From positions 62,001 through 126,000 of the forward strand of contig NZ_QLUV01000003.1 in NCBI RefSeq assembly GCF_003286075.1: a stretch of 64,000 nucleotides of DNA, written 5' to 3'. Made by a program: the position numbers and the translations under genes. Below are positions 1-10,069 of the stretch, piece by piece. The DNA comes from Paracoccus endophyticus. Lineage in GTDB: Bacteria > Pseudomonadota > Alphaproteobacteria > Rhodobacterales > Rhodobacteraceae. How positions within the stretch are numbered: position 1 is the stretch's first letter; each line of letters starts with the position of its first letter. The notes beneath the pieces were generated by a model. The model was not told where the DNA came from and made no database searches. It was given only the letters and a program-made list of their open reading frames with translations.

Positions 1-36
1 ATAACGCGCCGCGCGGGCGAACGGAACGGGCGGCGG

Positions 37-1164
37 TCAGTCCTCGGCGTTGGCCTCGGCCCGGCTCTTTCCGGCGACATCCATGGCCAGCGTCGCCGCC
101 ATGAAGGCGTCCAGGTCGCCGTCCAGCACGCCTTGCGTGTCGCTGGTCTCGACCCCCGTACGCAGGTCCTTGACCATCTGATAGGGCTGCAGGACATAGC
201 TGCGGATCTGATTGCCCCAGCCGGCGTCCCCCTTGGCGTCGTGCGCGGCGTTGATGGCCGCGTTGCGCTTGTCCAGTTCCAGCTGATACAGCCGCGAACG
301 CAGGGCGTTCATCGCGATCTCGCGGTTCTGGTGCTGCGACTTCATCGAGCTGGTGACGACGATGTTCGTGGGCAGGTGGGTGATCCGCACCGCCGAGTCG
401 GTGGTGTTCACGTGCTGGCCGCCCGCGCCCGACGACCGATAGGTGTCGATGCGGATGTCGCGGTCGGGGATGTCGATCTCGATGTTGTCGTCCACGACGG
501 GATAGACCCACACCGACGAGAACGAGGTGTGCCGCCGCGCCGCGCTGTCATAGGGGCTGATGCGGACAAGCCGGTGCACCCCCGATTCCGATTTCAGCCA
601 GCCATAGGCGTTCGGCCCGCTGACCTTGTAGGCGGCGCTGCGGATCCCCGCCTCTTCGCCCGGGTTCTCGGACATCAGCTCGACCTGATACCCCTTCTTC
701 TCGGCCCAGCGGACGTACATGCGGGCCAGCATCGACGCCCAGTCGCAGCTTTCGGTGCCGCCCGCGCCGGCGTTGATCTCGACAAAGGTGTCATTGCCGT
801 CCGCCTCGCCGTTCAGCAGCGCCTCCAACTCCTTCTGCGCGGCCGTCGCGGCCAGCGCCTTCAGCGCGGCCTCGGCGTCGGCCACGACCTCGGCGTCGCT
901 CTCGGCCTCACCCAGTTCAATCAGCTCGAGATTGTCGGCCAGCTCACGCTCGATGTGGCGATAGGTGTCGATCGCATCCGACAGCCGCTGGCGGTCGCGC
1001 ATCAGCTTCTGCGCACGCGCCGGGTCCGACCACAGGTCGCCGTCCTCGATGATCGCGTTCATCTCCTCCAGCCGGTGGGGGGCGGTGTCCCAGTCCAGGC
1101 GCTGCCCCAGCAGGCGCAGCGATTTGCGGATCGAGTCGGCGGTGGCCTGGGTTTCGGCGCGCAT
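37..1164 (-). CDS. prfB: Peptide chain release factor 2
   Basis: Class I release factor that reads UGA and UAA stop codons and triggers peptide release on the ribosome. The 375-residue protein has the catalytic GGQ at about residues 248-250 within [10 protein letters not shown]. The stop-recognition tripeptide at about 203-205 reads SPY, where E. coli RF2 has SPF. The start ATG has an AAAGGAC ribosome-binding site. The reading frame is continuous from this ATG, so the autoregulatory +1 frameshift known from E. coli prfB is not needed here. It lies 142 bases downstream of mrcA on the same strand, and the two may be co-transcribed. Identity is secure; the SPY variant is discussed as a finding. 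Confidence 0.96.
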   Translation of the reverse strand: MRAETQATADSIRKSLRLLGQRLDWDTAPHRLEEMNAIIEDGDLWSDPARAQKLMRDRQRLSDAIDTYRHIERELADNLELIELGEAESDAEVVADAEAALKALAATAAQKELEALLNGEADGNDTFVEINAGAGGTESCDWASMLARMYVRWAEKKGYQVELMSENPGEEAGIRSAAYKVSGPNAYGWLKSESGVHRLVRISPYDSAARRHTSFSSVWVYPVVDDNIEIDIPDRDIRIDTYRSSGAGGQHVNTTDSAVRITHLPTNIVVTSSMKSQHQNREIAMNALRSRLYQLELDKRNAAINAAHDAKGDAGWGNQIRSYVLQPYQMVKDLRTGVETSDTQGVLDGDLDAFMAATLAMDVAGKSRAEANAED

Positions 1165-1306
1165 CGGGCGTCCTTTCGGCGGGTCGGTTCGGCGGCGGGG
1201 TCGTTGACGGGCAGGGCGGGCAGGCGCACCGGCTGCGGGTGATAGCGCGCGCGCGTCCCCGGCACAAGCGCGCAGGCAGGCCGGGCGGCCTGCGCGGACG
1301 GGGCGG

Positions 1307-3820
1307 TCAGTACAGGCCGCCCGAACTGATGGTGCCGAAATCGGCCTTTTTCGGGATGACCTTCTTCTTGCCGGTCGACGTCGTGACCGCCTTGGCGCGG
1401 GTGTTGGTCACGTCGTTGCCCCGCAGGCCCGGCAACTCGACCCGCTCGAACCCGCCATCGACGACGCGCGGGACCGATTCCGCGCCCGTGCCGTCGCGGA
1501 AATATTCGGCGATCGTGCCCTTGCCGTACGAGACGTTCACGAAATGCCCGCCCGGTGGCACCCGAAAGGCGCTGCCGCCATACTGCTTGACCGCCTGCCG
1601 CATGAACGCATTGAACACCGGCACGCACAGCGTGCCGCCATAGGCGTTCTCGCCCAGCGAGCGCGGCTGGTCGTGGCCCAGATAGCAGCCCGCGACGATG
1701 TTCGAGGTGAAGCCGATGAACCACACGTCCTTGGCGTCGTTCGTCGTGCCGGTCTTGCCCGCCACCGGCACCGGCAGCTTGACGCCGCGCCCCGAGCCGC
1801 GCTTGACCACCCCCTCCATCATCGAGGTCAGCTGATAGGCGGTGATCGCGTCCATCACGCGCTCGCGGTCCGACGCGATCAGCGGCGCCTGCCCGGCGGG
1901 CAGCGCCGGCTGGTCGCAGGTTTCGCAGACGCGCTGGTCTTGGCGATAGACGGTGCGCCCGCGGCGGTCCTGCACGCGGTCCACCAGGGTCGGCTCCACC
2001 CGCTCGCCGCCGTTGGCGAACATGGCATAGGCCGCGACCATCTTGAACAGCGTGGTTTCCTGCGCCCCCAGGCTGTTGGCCAGGAACGGGTCCAGCTTGT
2101 CGTAGACGCCGAAGCGTTCGGCATAGCGGGCCACCGTCTCCATCCCGATGTCCTGGGCGATGCGGATGGTCATCAGGTTGCGCGACTGCTCGATGCCGGT
2201 CCGCAGGGGCGTCGGCCCGTAGAACCCGCCGCCGGCGTTCTTGGGCGTCCACAGGCCCTGCGGCGTGTTCACGGTGATCGGCTCGTCCGCGACGATGGTG
2301 GCGGGGGTATAGCCGCTGTCCAGCGCCGCGGCATAGACGAAGGGCTTGAACGACGACCCCGGCTGGCGCATCGCCTGCGTCGCGCGGTTGAACACCGAGG
2401 ACTGATAGGAAAACCCGCCCTGCATCGCATAGACGCGGCCGGTGTTGACATCCATCGCCATGAACCCGCCCTGGATCGCCGGCACCTGCCGCAGCGTCCA
2501 GCGGATGAAGGCGCCGGTGTCGTCGTCGGTCATCTGGCGCACCAGCACCACGTCGCCCACCGCCAGCAGGTCGCCCGCGACGCGGGCCTGCCGCGCCCGT
2601 TCGCGCCCCGGCATCAGCTTGCGCGCCCACTGCACGTCCTTGGCGGGGATGACATGGCCGTCCTCGTCGTCGGGCACGCCCTCGATCCCGATGCGGGCGT
2701 CGGTCTCTCCGATCTCCAGCACGACGGCGGCGTGCCAGCCCTCGATGTCGCGGGGGATCTTGGCCTTGGCCAGGGCTGCGCGCCAACGGGCCTCGTCGCC
2801 CAGCGCGTCGGCGGGAATGGTCTGGCCGGTGCCGCGCCACAGGCCCAGGCCGCGGTCGTAACTCTCCAGCGCGTCCTGCAGCGCCTTGGCGGCGACGCTT
2901 TGCAGCTGCGGCTCGACCGTGGCGCGGATCGACAGGCCGCCGCCATAGAACTGGTCCTCGCCGAACTGCGCCGACAGCTGGCGGCGGATCTCGTCGGTGA
3001 AATAGTCGCGCGGCGGCAGGCTGTCGCGGAACGACGGAAAGTCGCCGTTCTGGACCGACCGCAGGGGCATCGCCTCCTCGGCCCGGAAGGTCGCCTCGTC
3101 CAGATAGCCGTTCTGCCACATCTCGCGCAGCACATAGTTGCGCCGTTCGGTGATGCGGTCCTTGTCGCGCACGACGGACCGGGACGGGGCCTGCGGCATG
3201 GCCGCCAGCATCGCCGCCTCATGCGGGGCCAGTTCCGACAGGGCCTTGTTGAAATAGGTCTGCGCCGCCGCGGCGACGCCCGCGCTGTTCTGGCCCAGGA
3301 AGATCTCGTTCAGGTACAGTTCCAGGATCTGGTCCTTGCTGAGCGACTTTTCCAGCCGGGTCGCCAGGATCAGCTCCTTGACCTTGCGCTCGGCGGTGCG
3401 GTCCGACGACAGCTTGAAGTTCTTCATCACCTGCTGGCTGATCGTGGACGCGCCGCGCACCGATTCCCCGCGCGAGCGGACCGCCTGCACCAGCGCGCCC
3501 ATCATCCCCCGCGGATCATAGCCGCGATGGGTGTAGAAGTTCTTGTCCTCGGCCGAGATGAAGGCCTGCTTCACGACGTCGGGGATTTCCTCGATGGGAA
3601 CGAAGATGCGGCGTTCCTCGGCGAACTCGTCGATCAGCTTGCCTTCGCCCGAATAGATGCGGCTGATCGTCTTGGGCGCATAGTTCGCCAGCTCCTCGTG
3701 GCTGGGCAGGTCGCGCGAATAGATCCAGAAGATGCCGCCGACGGTCAACGCGATGAACACCGCGGCGGTCACGAACCACGAAAAGATCGCGCCCAGGAAA
3801 TTCAGAACGAAACGGATCAC
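1307..3820 (-). CDS. mrcA: Penicillin-binding protein 1A (bifunctional transglycosylase/transpeptidase)
   Basis: Class A penicillin-binding protein that polymerises and cross-links peptidoglycan at the outer face of the inner membrane. A single N-terminal membrane segment covers about residues 5-34. The glycosyltransferase domain contains [10 protein letters not shown] (catalytic Glu about 91) and RGASTISQQ (about 122-130). The transpeptidase domain has the SxxK box in PGSSFKPF (Ser about 489), an SRN motif and KTGTTN. Its length of 837 residues is normal for the family. The start is GTG at 3820, preceded by GAAGG. A tandem duplication of the leader covers this ribosome-binding site, and a sigma-70-type promoter is visible at 3866-3894. 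An amidase gene lies upstream and prfB downstream on the same strand. Confidence 0.96.
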   Translation of the reverse strand: MIRFVLNFLGAIFSWFVTAAVFIALTVGGIFWIYSRDLPSHEELANYAPKTISRIYSGEGKLIDEFAEERRIFVPIEEIPDVVKQAFISAEDKNFYTHRGYDPRGMMGALVQAVRSRGESVRGASTISQQVMKNFKLSSDRTAERKVKELILATRLEKSLSKDQILELYLNEIFLGQNSAGVAAAAQTYFNKALSELAPHEAAMLAAMPQAPSRSVVRDKDRITERRNYVLREMWQNGYLDEATFRAEEAMPLRSVQNGDFPSFRDSLPPRDYFTDEIRRQLSAQFGEDQFYGGGLSIRATVEPQLQSVAAKALQDALESYDRGLGLWRGTGQTIPADALGDEARWRAALAKAKIPRDIEGWHAAVVLEIGETDARIGIEGVPDDEDGHVIPAKDVQWARKLMPGRERARQARVAGDLLAVGDVVLVRQMTDDDTGAFIRWTLRQVPAIQGGFMAMDVNTGRVYAMQGGFSYQSSVFNRATQAMRQPGSSFKPFVYAAALDSGYTPATIVADEPITVNTPQGLWTPKNAGGGFYGPTPLRTGIEQSRNLMTIRIAQDIGMETVARYAERFGVYDKLDPFLANSLGAQETTLFKMVAAYAMFANGGERVEPTLVDRVQDRRGRTVYRQDQRVCETCDQPALPAGQAPLIASDRERVMDAITAYQLTSMMEGVVKRGSGRGVKLPVPVAGKTGTTNDAKDVWFIGFTSNIVAGCYLGHDQPRSLGENAYGGTLCVPVFNAFMRQAVKQYGGSAFRVPPGGHFVNVSYGKGTIAEYFRDGTGAESVPRVVDGGFERVELPGLRGNDVTNTRAKAVTTSTGKKKVIPKKADFGTISSGGLY

Positions 3821-3830
3821 GCGCGCCAGC

Positions 3831-3860
3831 CTTCAAGGGGATCGCCTTCAAGGGGATCGG
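3831..3860. repeat. 15-bp tandem duplication in the mrcA leader
   Basis: Two adjacent copies of CTTCAAGGGGATCG(C/G), at 3831-3845 and 3846-3860. On the coding strand each copy reads as a CGATCCCCTTGAAGG unit, so each carries a GAAGG Shine-Dalgarno-like core. The copy nearest the GTG start is the probable ribosome-binding site of mrcA. Confidence 0.85.
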
Positions 3861-3865
3861 CGGTC

Positions 3866-3894
3866 TCTATACAGTCGGGGGTGGGGTGCGTCAA
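3866..3894 (-). promoter_or_regulatory. Candidate sigma-70 promoter of mrcA
   Basis: On the minus strand TTGACG (3894-3889) is followed after exactly 17 bases by TATAGA (3871-3866). These match the -35 and -10 consensus at 5 and 4 of 6 positions. The -10 box ends 46 bases upstream of the mrcA GTG start. This is a consensus match only. Confidence 0.6.
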
Positions 3895-3928
3895 AACAAC
3901 CTTGTGTCAGGCGCGTGCGGACGGGGCG

Positions 3929-5302
3929 TCAAGGTCGGGCCGCTTGCGCCGCGCCGGGCGGGCCTGCGCCCTGCCCGTCTGTGGCGCCCTGCCCTGGCGC
4001 GGCGAGACCGGGTGCGGCGAGACCGGGCGCGGCAGGCTCACCGCCCGCAGAGGCCCAGGCGCGGACGCTGGCGGCGATGGCGCGGGCGACGCCCTCGCGC
4101 CATTCGGGATCGAACAGGTTGGCCCGGTCGGCCGGGTCGGTCAAGAAGCCCAGTTCCAGCAGCACCGAGGGGATGTCGGGCGATTTCAGCACCGAGAAGG
4201 CCGCGCCCCGCATCGGCGTGCGGTGCATCCCGATCCCCGCGCGGTCGAGGTGCGCGGTCAGGGTCCGGGCGAACTGCTGGCTGCGCGGCTGGGTGCCGCT
4301 GCGCGCCAGGTCGATCAGGGCGCGGGTCACGGCCTCGTCGGTGTCGGCCAGGTCGATGCCGGCCAGCATGTCGTCGCTGCCATGGCGCAGCGCCAGTTGC
4401 CGCGCGGCGCGGTCGTTGGACTGCTCGTCCCAGAAATAGATGCTGGCCCCCGCCGCCGCGCCTGCCGGCAGGGCATCGGCGTGCAGCGAGATCAGCAGGT
4501 CCGCCCCCTGCGCCCGCGCGATGGTCGTGCGGCGTTCCAGCGCGACAAAGCGGTCGCCATCGCGGGTCAGCACCGCTTCGATCCCGGCCTGCTTCAACGC
4601 AGCCGCAAGTTCTCGGGCAAAGCCTAGCATCACCGCCGCCTCGGAGATGGCGCCGACCTGCGCGCCGGGATCGATGCCGCCGTGGCCGGGATCAATCACC
4701 ACGCGCAGCCTGCCGTCAAGCGATGCGGGGGGCTGCACCTGCGCCGGCCGGGGCAGGTCACGCAGCACCGCCAGCGTGTCCGGGCGGGGGATGAAATCGG
4801 CGGGCGCGACCGGGGCCAGGCGGATCACCAGCGCGGGGCCCGCGTCCAGGCCCGCGCGGTCGATCCGCATCGGGCCGGGCAGTTCCACCACCACCCGCGA
4901 CCAGCCGCGCCGGCCGGGTCCCCAGCGCAGCGCCGGCACCAGATCCGCCCCGGCCAGCACGGCCGGAGGCGGCAGGGCCGCACCGTCAAGGTCGACCACC
5001 AGCCGTGGCGGTCCGTCGATCAGCGCCACGCGGTGCGCCACCGCCTGCGTCAGCCCCAGCGTCAGCACCAGCGGGCGCGGCCTGGCCGGGTCGCGCCCCT
5101 CGGCCCGCAGCGAGGAACGGCCGGGCACCAGCGCCGCCGCAACGCCCGCTGCCGTCCCGGTCGTCCCCGTCGGGCCGCCCTGCGGTGCCCCGTGCAGGCT
5201 TGCCTGCGCGGCGGCCTGCGGTCCCGTTCCCGGCGCGGTCAGCAGCGCCAGCATCGCGGGCGCCAGCAGGGCCAGCACCAGCGCGGCGCGACCACGGCTC
5301 AT
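3929..5302 (-). CDS. N-acetylmuramoyl-L-alanine amidase (AmiC type, AMIN + Amidase_3)
   Basis: Periplasmic zinc amidase that cleaves the bond between MurNAc and the peptide stem, used in daughter-cell separation. A signal sequence occupies about residues 1-32. A beta-rich AMIN-like localisation region spans about 65-180. The Amidase_3 domain (about 200-420) shows the zinc-binding VIDPGHGGIDPGA, a conserved Glu in SEAAV, SLHADA, and the catalytic Glu in VLLELGFL. A proline/alanine/glycine-rich tail follows. The ATG overlaps the upstream aminotransferase stop as ATGA, implying translational coupling. mrcA lies directly downstream, so the operon groups wall hydrolysis with wall synthesis. Confidence 0.93.
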   Translation of the reverse strand: MSRGRAALVLALLAPAMLALLTAPGTGPQAAAQASLHGAPQGGPTGTTGTAAGVAAALVPGRSSLRAEGRDPARPRPLVLTLGLTQAVAHRVALIDGPPRLVVDLDGAALPPPAVLAGADLVPALRWGPGRRGWSRVVVELPGPMRIDRAGLDAGPALVIRLAPVAPADFIPRPDTLAVLRDLPRPAQVQPPASLDGRLRVVIDPGHGGIDPGAQVGAISEAAVMLGFARELAAALKQAGIEAVLTRDGDRFVALERRTTIARAQGADLLISLHADALPAGAAAGASIYFWDEQSNDRAARQLALRHGSDDMLAGIDLADTDEAVTRALIDLARSGTQPRSQQFARTLTAHLDRAGIGMHRTPMRGAAFSVLKSPDIPSVLLELGFLTDPADRANLFDPEWREGVARAIAASVRAWASAGGEPAAPGLAAPGLAAPGQGATDGQGAGPPGAAQAARP

Positions 5303-6441
5303 CCGGCCGCCATGAACCGCGCCAGCCGGTCCAGCCCCTCGGCGATGTCAGCGGTCGAGCGCGCATAGGAAAACCGCAGCGTGCGGGCGCCGCGCACCGG
5401 GTCGAAATCCAGCCCGGGCGTGACCGCGACGCCCGCCCGCTGCAGGATCTCGGCCGAAAAGGCCACGCTGTCGGCGGTCAGGTCGGACACGTCGGCATAG
5501 ACATAGAACGCCCCGTCGGGGGGCGCGATGCGGGTGAACCCCATCCCCGGCAGGCGGTCCAACATCATGCGGCGATTCTCGGCATAGACCGCCAGATGGG
5601 CCTGCGCCTCGGTCCCGGCCTCGGGCGACAACGCGGCCAGCGCGGCGATCTGGCTGGCATGGGGCGGGCAGATGAACATGTTCTGCGCGATGCGCTCGAC
5701 CGTGCGCACCATGTCGGGGGGCACAACCATCCACCCCAATCGCCACCCGGTCATGCTGAAGTACTTGGAAAAGCTGTTGATGACCACCACGTCGTCCGTC
5801 ACCTGCAGCGCGCTCACGCAGGGCGCCCCATAGCTCAGCCCGTGATAGATCTCGTCCGAGATCAGCGTGGCCCCCTGCCCCGCGGCGCGCTGCGCCAGCG
5901 CGGCAAGCTGGTCGCGGGTCAGCATCGTGCCCGAGGGATTGCCGGGCGACGCCAGCATCACCCCCGCCACGCCGGGCGGGATGTCGTCGGGCACCGGCTG
6001 ATAGCGGTTCTCGGCCCGTGTCGGCATCCCCACGGGGTCCAATGACAGGGCGCGCAAGATCTGGCGATAGCTGGGATAGCCCGGCTCGCCCACCGCGACC
6101 CGGTCGCCCGCGTCGAACAGCGCCGAGAACGCCAGGATGAACGCCCCCGACGACCCCGGCGTGACCACGACCCGCGCGGGGTCCAGATCGACGCCGTACC
6201 AGCGCCGGTAAAGATCGGCGATCCCCTGCCGCAGCGCGGGCAGTCCCAGCGCGACCGTATAGCCCAGCGGCTGGTCCAGCGCCCCTGCCAGCGCCGCGCG
6301 CGCCGCTTTCGGCGCCGGGGTCGAGGGCTGGCCCACCTCCATGTGGATGATCGAGCGGCCGGCCGCCTCGGCGGCGCGCGCCGCCTCCATCACGTCCATG
6401 ACGATGAACGCATCGACCTGTCCGCGCCGTGACTGCCGCAT
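5299..6441 (-). CDS. Pyridoxal-phosphate aminotransferase, class I/II
   Basis: Fold-type I PLP-dependent aminotransferase of 380 residues. The PLP-binding lysine lies in NSFSKYFSMTGWRLGW, and the cofactor-contacting SPGNPSGT and SDEIYHGL motifs are present. The exact amino-acid substrate cannot be read from the sequence. The frame stays open upstream, but the ATG at 6441 was chosen because a GAAGGAAC ribosome-binding site precedes it and homology starts there (MRQSRRGQVDAF). It overlaps the downstream amidase gene by four bases (ATGA). It is divergent from the DsbA-like gene, with about 155 bases between them. Confidence 0.9.
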   Translation of the reverse strand: MRQSRRGQVDAFIVMDVMEAARAAEAAGRSIIHMEVGQPSTPAPKAARAALAGALDQPLGYTVALGLPALRQGIADLYRRWYGVDLDPARVVVTPGSSGAFILAFSALFDAGDRVAVGEPGYPSYRQILRALSLDPVGMPTRAENRYQPVPDDIPPGVAGVMLASPGNPSGTMLTRDQLAALAQRAAGQGATLISDEIYHGLSYGAPCVSALQVTDDVVVINSFSKYFSMTGWRLGWMVVPPDMVRTVERIAQNMFICPPHASQIAALAALSPEAGTEAQAHLAVYAENRRMMLDRLPGMGFTRIAPPDGAFYVYADVSDLTADSVAFSAEILQRAGVAVTPGLDFDPVRGARTLRFSYARSTADIAEGLDRLARFMAAG

Positions 6442-6595
6442 CCGCCTGTTCCTTCGTGTCGTTGGCCGCTTGTGGCCCGCAGCGGCGGCAGGGGTCAAGC
6501 CGCTCACGCAGGCGTGGCCGGCGGGGCCGCGGCCGGGGGTGGACAGGGCGGCGATGCAGGGCCACTCTCTCGCGCGACACGCGAAAGGACGCATG

Positions 6596-7378
6596 ATGAC
6601 ATCCCTGAGGACCGTTGCCGCGCTGATGGCCACCGCCGCCCTGCCGCTGGCCGCCCTGACCCTGACCGCCGGCGCCGCCGCCGCGTTCGATCCGGCCGCG
6701 ATGACCGAAAGCGAAAAGGCCGCCTTCGGCGAGGCGGTCCGCGACTATATCATGACCAACCCGCAGGTGCTGATCGAGGCCGTAAACAGCCTGGAGGAAC
6801 AGCGCCTGGCCGACGAGGCCAAGAACGACCGCGTCATGGTCGAGACGAACAAGGCCGAGATCTTCGACGACGGCCATTCCTGGGTCGGTGGCAACCCCGA
6901 CGGCGACCTGACGATGGTCGAGTTCATCGACTATCGCTGCGGCGTCTGCCGCAAGGTCAATGCAGAGGTCGAGGAACTGGTCAAGTCCGACGGCAACATC
7001 CGCTGGATCCTCAAGGAGTTCCCGATCCTGGGCCAGGAAAGCGACCTGTCGTCGCGCTTTGCCATCGCGGTCAAGCAGACGCTGGGCGCAGACGCCTACA
7101 AGATCGCGCACGACCGCCTGATGGCCCTGCGCGGCCCTGCCACGCTGGAGGCGTTCGGCGAACTGGCCAAGGCCGAGGGCTGGGACGCCGCGGCGCTGAT
7201 CCAGCGCATGAACACCGAGGAGGTCAGCGCCGAGATCCGCAAGAACCACCAGTTGGCGGAGCGGATGCGCGTGATGGGCACCCCGACCTTCATCGTGGGC
7301 CCCGAGATGCTGCGCGGCGTGCCCTCGACCGGGCTTGCCGGCGCGGTCGAGCAGGTGCGGGCGTCGATGAAAGGCTGA
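6596..7378 (+). CDS. DsbA-family thiol:disulfide oxidoreductase, periplasmic
   Basis: Thioredoxin-fold protein of the Com1/DsbA group, expected to catalyse disulfide exchange in the periplasm. A hydrophobic signal peptide (about residues 1-27) ends in AGAAAAF. An N-terminal helical region precedes the thioredoxin fold, whose active site is DYRCGVCRK (CGVC). The cis-proline loop is GTPTFIVG near the C terminus. Two adjacent ATG codons are possible (6593 and 6596). The second sits six bases after AAAGGA and was preferred. It converges with ispG, and a strong stem-loop lies between them at 7386-7417. Confidence 0.88.
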   Translation: MTSLRTVAALMATAALPLAALTLTAGAAAAFDPAAMTESEKAAFGEAVRDYIMTNPQVLIEAVNSLEEQRLADEAKNDRVMVETNKAEIFDDGHSWVGGNPDGDLTMVEFIDYRCGVCRKVNAEVEELVKSDGNIRWILKEFPILGQESDLSSRFAIAVKQTLGADAYKIAHDRLMALRGPATLEAFGELAKAEGWDAAALIQRMNTEEVSAEIRKNHQLAERMRVMGTPTFIVGPEMLRGVPSTGLAGAVEQVRASMKG

Positions 7379-7385
7379 AGGGCCG

Positions 7386-7417
7386 GGCCGCCGGTCTGCC
7401 CCGCAGACCGTGCGGCC
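7386..7417. terminator. Stem-loop between convergent dsbA-like and ispG genes
   Basis: GGCCG, one base, CGGTCTGC, loop CCC, GCAGACCG, two bases, CGGCC: an 8-bp perfect inner stem with a 5-bp outer extension. It sits just after the plus-strand stop at 7378 and before the ispG stop at 7471. There is no clear T-run, so termination is inferred from position and stem strength. Confidence 0.5.
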
Positions 7418-7470
7418 GTCTCAGGCGTGCGGGGACAAGGGCGGGGTGCGCCGCGGACCGGCCCTGCCTG

Positions 7471-8604
7471 CTATTCCGCGGCCTGCTCGGGCGCCTGCTC
7501 TGCGGCGGCAAGGGCCGCGGCGCGCGCCTCGACCAGTTGCACGATGTGGTCGATCATCTGCGGGTTCGACATCTTGTGGGCCTGCTTGCCGGCGATATAG
7601 ACCATGCCGCTGCCCGCGCCCCCGCCGGTGAATCCCAGGTCGGTCATCAGCGCCTCGCCGGGTCCGTTCACGACGCAGCCGATGATCGACAGGCTCATGG
7701 GGGTGCGGATGTGCTCCAGCCGGCGTTCCAGTTCCTCGACCGTGCGGATCACGTCAAAGCCCTGGCGGGCGCAGCTGGGGCAGCTGATGATCTGCACGCC
7801 GCGGGTGCGCAGGCCCAGGGATTTCAGGATCTCGTAGCCGACCTTGACCTCCTCGACCGGATCGGCGGACAGCGAGACGCGGATCGTGTCGCCGATCCCC
7901 GCCCACAGCAGGCTGCCCATGCCGACGGCCGACTTCACGGTTCCGCCGCGCAGGCCGCCCGCCTCGGTGATGCCCAGGTGGATGGGCGCGTCGGTCGCGT
8001 CGGCAAGCTGCTGATAGGCGGCGGCGGCCAGGAACACGTCCGACGCCTTCACGCTGATCTTGAACTCGTGGAAGTCGTTGTCCTGCAACAGCTTGATGTG
8101 GTCCAGGCCGGATTCCACCATCGCCTCGGGACAGGGCTCGCCGTATTTTTCCAGCAGATGGCGTTCCAGCGAGCCGGCGTTGACGCCGATGCGGATCGAA
8201 CAGCCGTGATCCTTGGCGGCCTGCACCACCTCGCGCACCCGCGCGGCGTCGCCGATGTTGCCCGGGTTGATCCGCAGGCAGGCGGCGCCCGCCTGCGCCG
8301 CCTCGATCGCGCGGCGGTAATGGAAATGGATGTCGGCCACGATCGGGACCGGGCTTTCGCGGGTGATTTCGCGCAGGGCGCGGGTCGCGGCCTCGTCCGG
8401 GGTCGAGACGCGCACGATGTCCGCGCCCGCGTCGGCCGCCGCGATCACCTGCGCCAGCGTGGCGCGTACGTCGGCGCTGTCGGTGTTGGTCATCGTCTGC
8501 ACGCTGATCGGGGCGTCGCCCCCGACCGGGACGTTGCCGACCATGATCCGGCGCGAGGGGCGGCGCTGGATGTTGCGCCAGGGGCGGATCGGATTGTGGG
8601 TCAT
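7471..8604 (-). CDS. ispG: 4-hydroxy-3-methylbut-2-en-1-yl diphosphate synthase (IspG/GcpE)
   Basis: [4Fe-4S] enzyme of the MEP isoprenoid pathway that converts methylerythritol cyclodiphosphate to HMBPP. The TIM-barrel part includes [21 protein letters not shown] and RINPGNIGD. The C-terminal cluster-binding cysteines are in ISCPSCAR and [11 protein letters not shown]. The protein is 377 residues from the ATG at 8604, which is preceded by GAAAGG. The frame continues upstream without family similarity and was not used. The 97-base gap after the RodZ-like gene and the shared strand suggest one transcription unit. Confidence 0.96.
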   Translation of the reverse strand: MTHNPIRPWRNIQRRPSRRIMVGNVPVGGDAPISVQTMTNTDSADVRATLAQVIAAADAGADIVRVSTPDEAATRALREITRESPVPIVADIHFHYRRAIEAAQAGAACLRINPGNIGDAARVREVVQAAKDHGCSIRIGVNAGSLERHLLEKYGEPCPEAMVESGLDHIKLLQDNDFHEFKISVKASDVFLAAAAYQQLADATDAPIHLGITEAGGLRGGTVKSAVGMGSLLWAGIGDTIRVSLSADPVEEVKVGYEILKSLGLRTRGVQIISCPSCARQGFDVIRTVEELERRLEHIRTPMSLSIIGCVVNGPGEALMTDLGFTGGGAGSGMVYIAGKQAHKMSNPQMIDHIVQLVEARAAALAAAEQAPEQAAE

Positions 8605-8701
8605 GACGCGGCCTTTCGCTGACAGCCCCCAGATAAGACGCCGCGCCCGCCGGGGCAACCGCCCCGCGCGGACGTGATCGGCGGCCCCTGCCGCCGCCCG
8701 G

Positions 8702-9973
8702 TCAGCGGTCGGACGGGGGATCGGCCGTTCCGGCAGCATCCACGAAGGGCGCGGCCGAGGCGACGGCGATCATCTGCGCCAGTTCGGGGTCGGCGGTCGG
8801 ATCGGCCTGCGCATAGGCGGCGGTCACGGCCACGGGCGACAGCTCGACGTTCTTGACCACCTGTGCCCCCGGCGCGGCAGGACCAAAGGTCTGGCCGTTG
8901 ACCGCGAAATAGATCGCGCCGGAATTGCCGGTGCGCAGCAGCGGCGGCTGCTCGGTCTTGGGCAGGACGAACCGCTCGCCCGCGTCCATGGTCTTTTCCA
9001 GGATGACGGTGCCGTCGGCCGCGCTGACCCGCACCCAGGCCGCGCGCACGGCCAGGATCTCGACGTCCGGGGCGTCCGGGGCGACGGTGCGGACGGCGTT
9101 CTGGCTGGCCGGCAGTTCGGGTCCGATCAGCATCGCCTGCCCGGCGGGGGCCGCGGCCGCAACCAGCGTCCCGTCCGTCGTGGCGGCCGTCGCCTGCGCG
9201 GATGCGGCGTCGGACAGGCCGGGGTCGATGGCGGCGATCGGCTCGTCGCGGGCGGTCAGCACCGGCACCTCGAGGGCCTGCGGCCGATAGACGCGGTCCA
9301 GCGCCTCGGGCTGGGGCAGATCGGCTGACGCCATGTCCATTTCGGGCACCGCGCCCGCGTCCTGCACAGGGTCGAGCGTCGCCACCACCGCCGGCGCCTG
9401 GTCCGAGGGCGTCAGGTTGACCTTCTGCACCTCTTGGAGGACGGACCAGCCGCCATAGCCCAGGCCCACGACCAGCGCCATCATCACCAGGATCGAGCCG
9501 ATGGCCCGCGGCTCGACCGACGACCAGAAGCTTTCGGGCTGGGGAATGAACAGCGCGCGCGGATTGGCCAGCGCCTCGGCGGGGTCCGACGGGCGGCGCT
9601 GCGGCTTGGGGCCGGACGCCGAGGGCGCCATGCCATGCGTCGGCTGAAAGCCGGATTCCTCGCAAAACCGGTGGAACACCCATTCGGGGTCCATGCCGAG
9701 GTAACGGGCATAGGACCGCACATAGCCGGCGACGAAGCTTGGCGCGTCAAAGGCCGAGACATCGCAGTTCTCGATCGCGGCGACATAGGACGCGCGGATG
9801 CGCAGCTCGCGCTGGACGTCCAGCAGAGACTTGCCCAGCGTGGCGCGCTCGCCCCGCATCATGTCGCCCAACCGCATTTCGAAATCGTCGAAACCCGGCG
9901 CGGCCATTACAGTCGTGCCGGATTGGTCCGTCGCCGACGGCGCCCGCATGCCGATCATCAACGCCTGCCCCAT
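8702..9973 (-). CDS. RodZ-like cytoskeletal/HTH membrane protein (HTH_25 + DUF4115)
   Basis: A 423-residue protein with the RodZ architecture: an N-terminal Xre-type helix-turn-helix (about residues 35-105, with [20 protein letters not shown]), a single membrane helix (about 155-178), an Ala/Pro-rich linker, and a C-terminal DUF4115 beta domain (about 290-380). RodZ proteins link MreB to the membrane and help set cell shape. Several in-frame Met codons (1, 6, 9) make the exact start uncertain. A TCTGGCCAGA palindrome lies 8-17 bases upstream of the ATG. It is followed on the same strand by ispG, a common arrangement in this order. Confidence 0.85.
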   Translation of the reverse strand: MGQALMIGMRAPSATDQSGTTVMAAPGFDDFEMRLGDMMRGERATLGKSLLDVQRELRIRASYVAAIENCDVSAFDAPSFVAGYVRSYARYLGMDPEWVFHRFCEESGFQPTHGMAPSASGPKPQRRPSDPAEALANPRALFIPQPESFWSSVEPRAIGSILVMMALVVGLGYGGWSVLQEVQKVNLTPSDQAPAVVATLDPVQDAGAVPEMDMASADLPQPEALDRVYRPQALEVPVLTARDEPIAAIDPGLSDAASAQATAATTDGTLVAAAAPAGQAMLIGPELPASQNAVRTVAPDAPDVEILAVRAAWVRVSAADGTVILEKTMDAGERFVLPKTEQPPLLRTGNSGAIYFAVNGQTFGPAAPGAQVVKNVELSPVAVTAAYAQADPTADPELAQMIAVASAAPFVDAAGTADPPSDR

Positions 9974-9980
9974 TTTCTTA

Positions 9981-9990
9981 TCTGGCCAGA
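9981..9990. repeat. TCTGGCCAGA palindrome upstream of the RodZ-like gene
   Basis: Perfect 10-bp palindrome just upstream of the start codon. It is identical to the cores of the tandem repeat before the YeeE/YedE gene at 13909-13963. Confidence 0.7.
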
Positions 9991-10069
9991 CCGCAACTGC
10001 GCGAATCTACCACTTTTATCAAGCCGACGGTATCACGCGCGCGCGAGGCGTCACACCCGCTTCGTGGGG

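Noticed and set aside
1544..4627. Plus-strand open frame of 1027 codons
   Set aside because: It lies antisense to mrcA and the amidase gene, has no recognisable domain, and is rich in His, Arg, Gln and Gly, as expected of GC-rich antisense frames.
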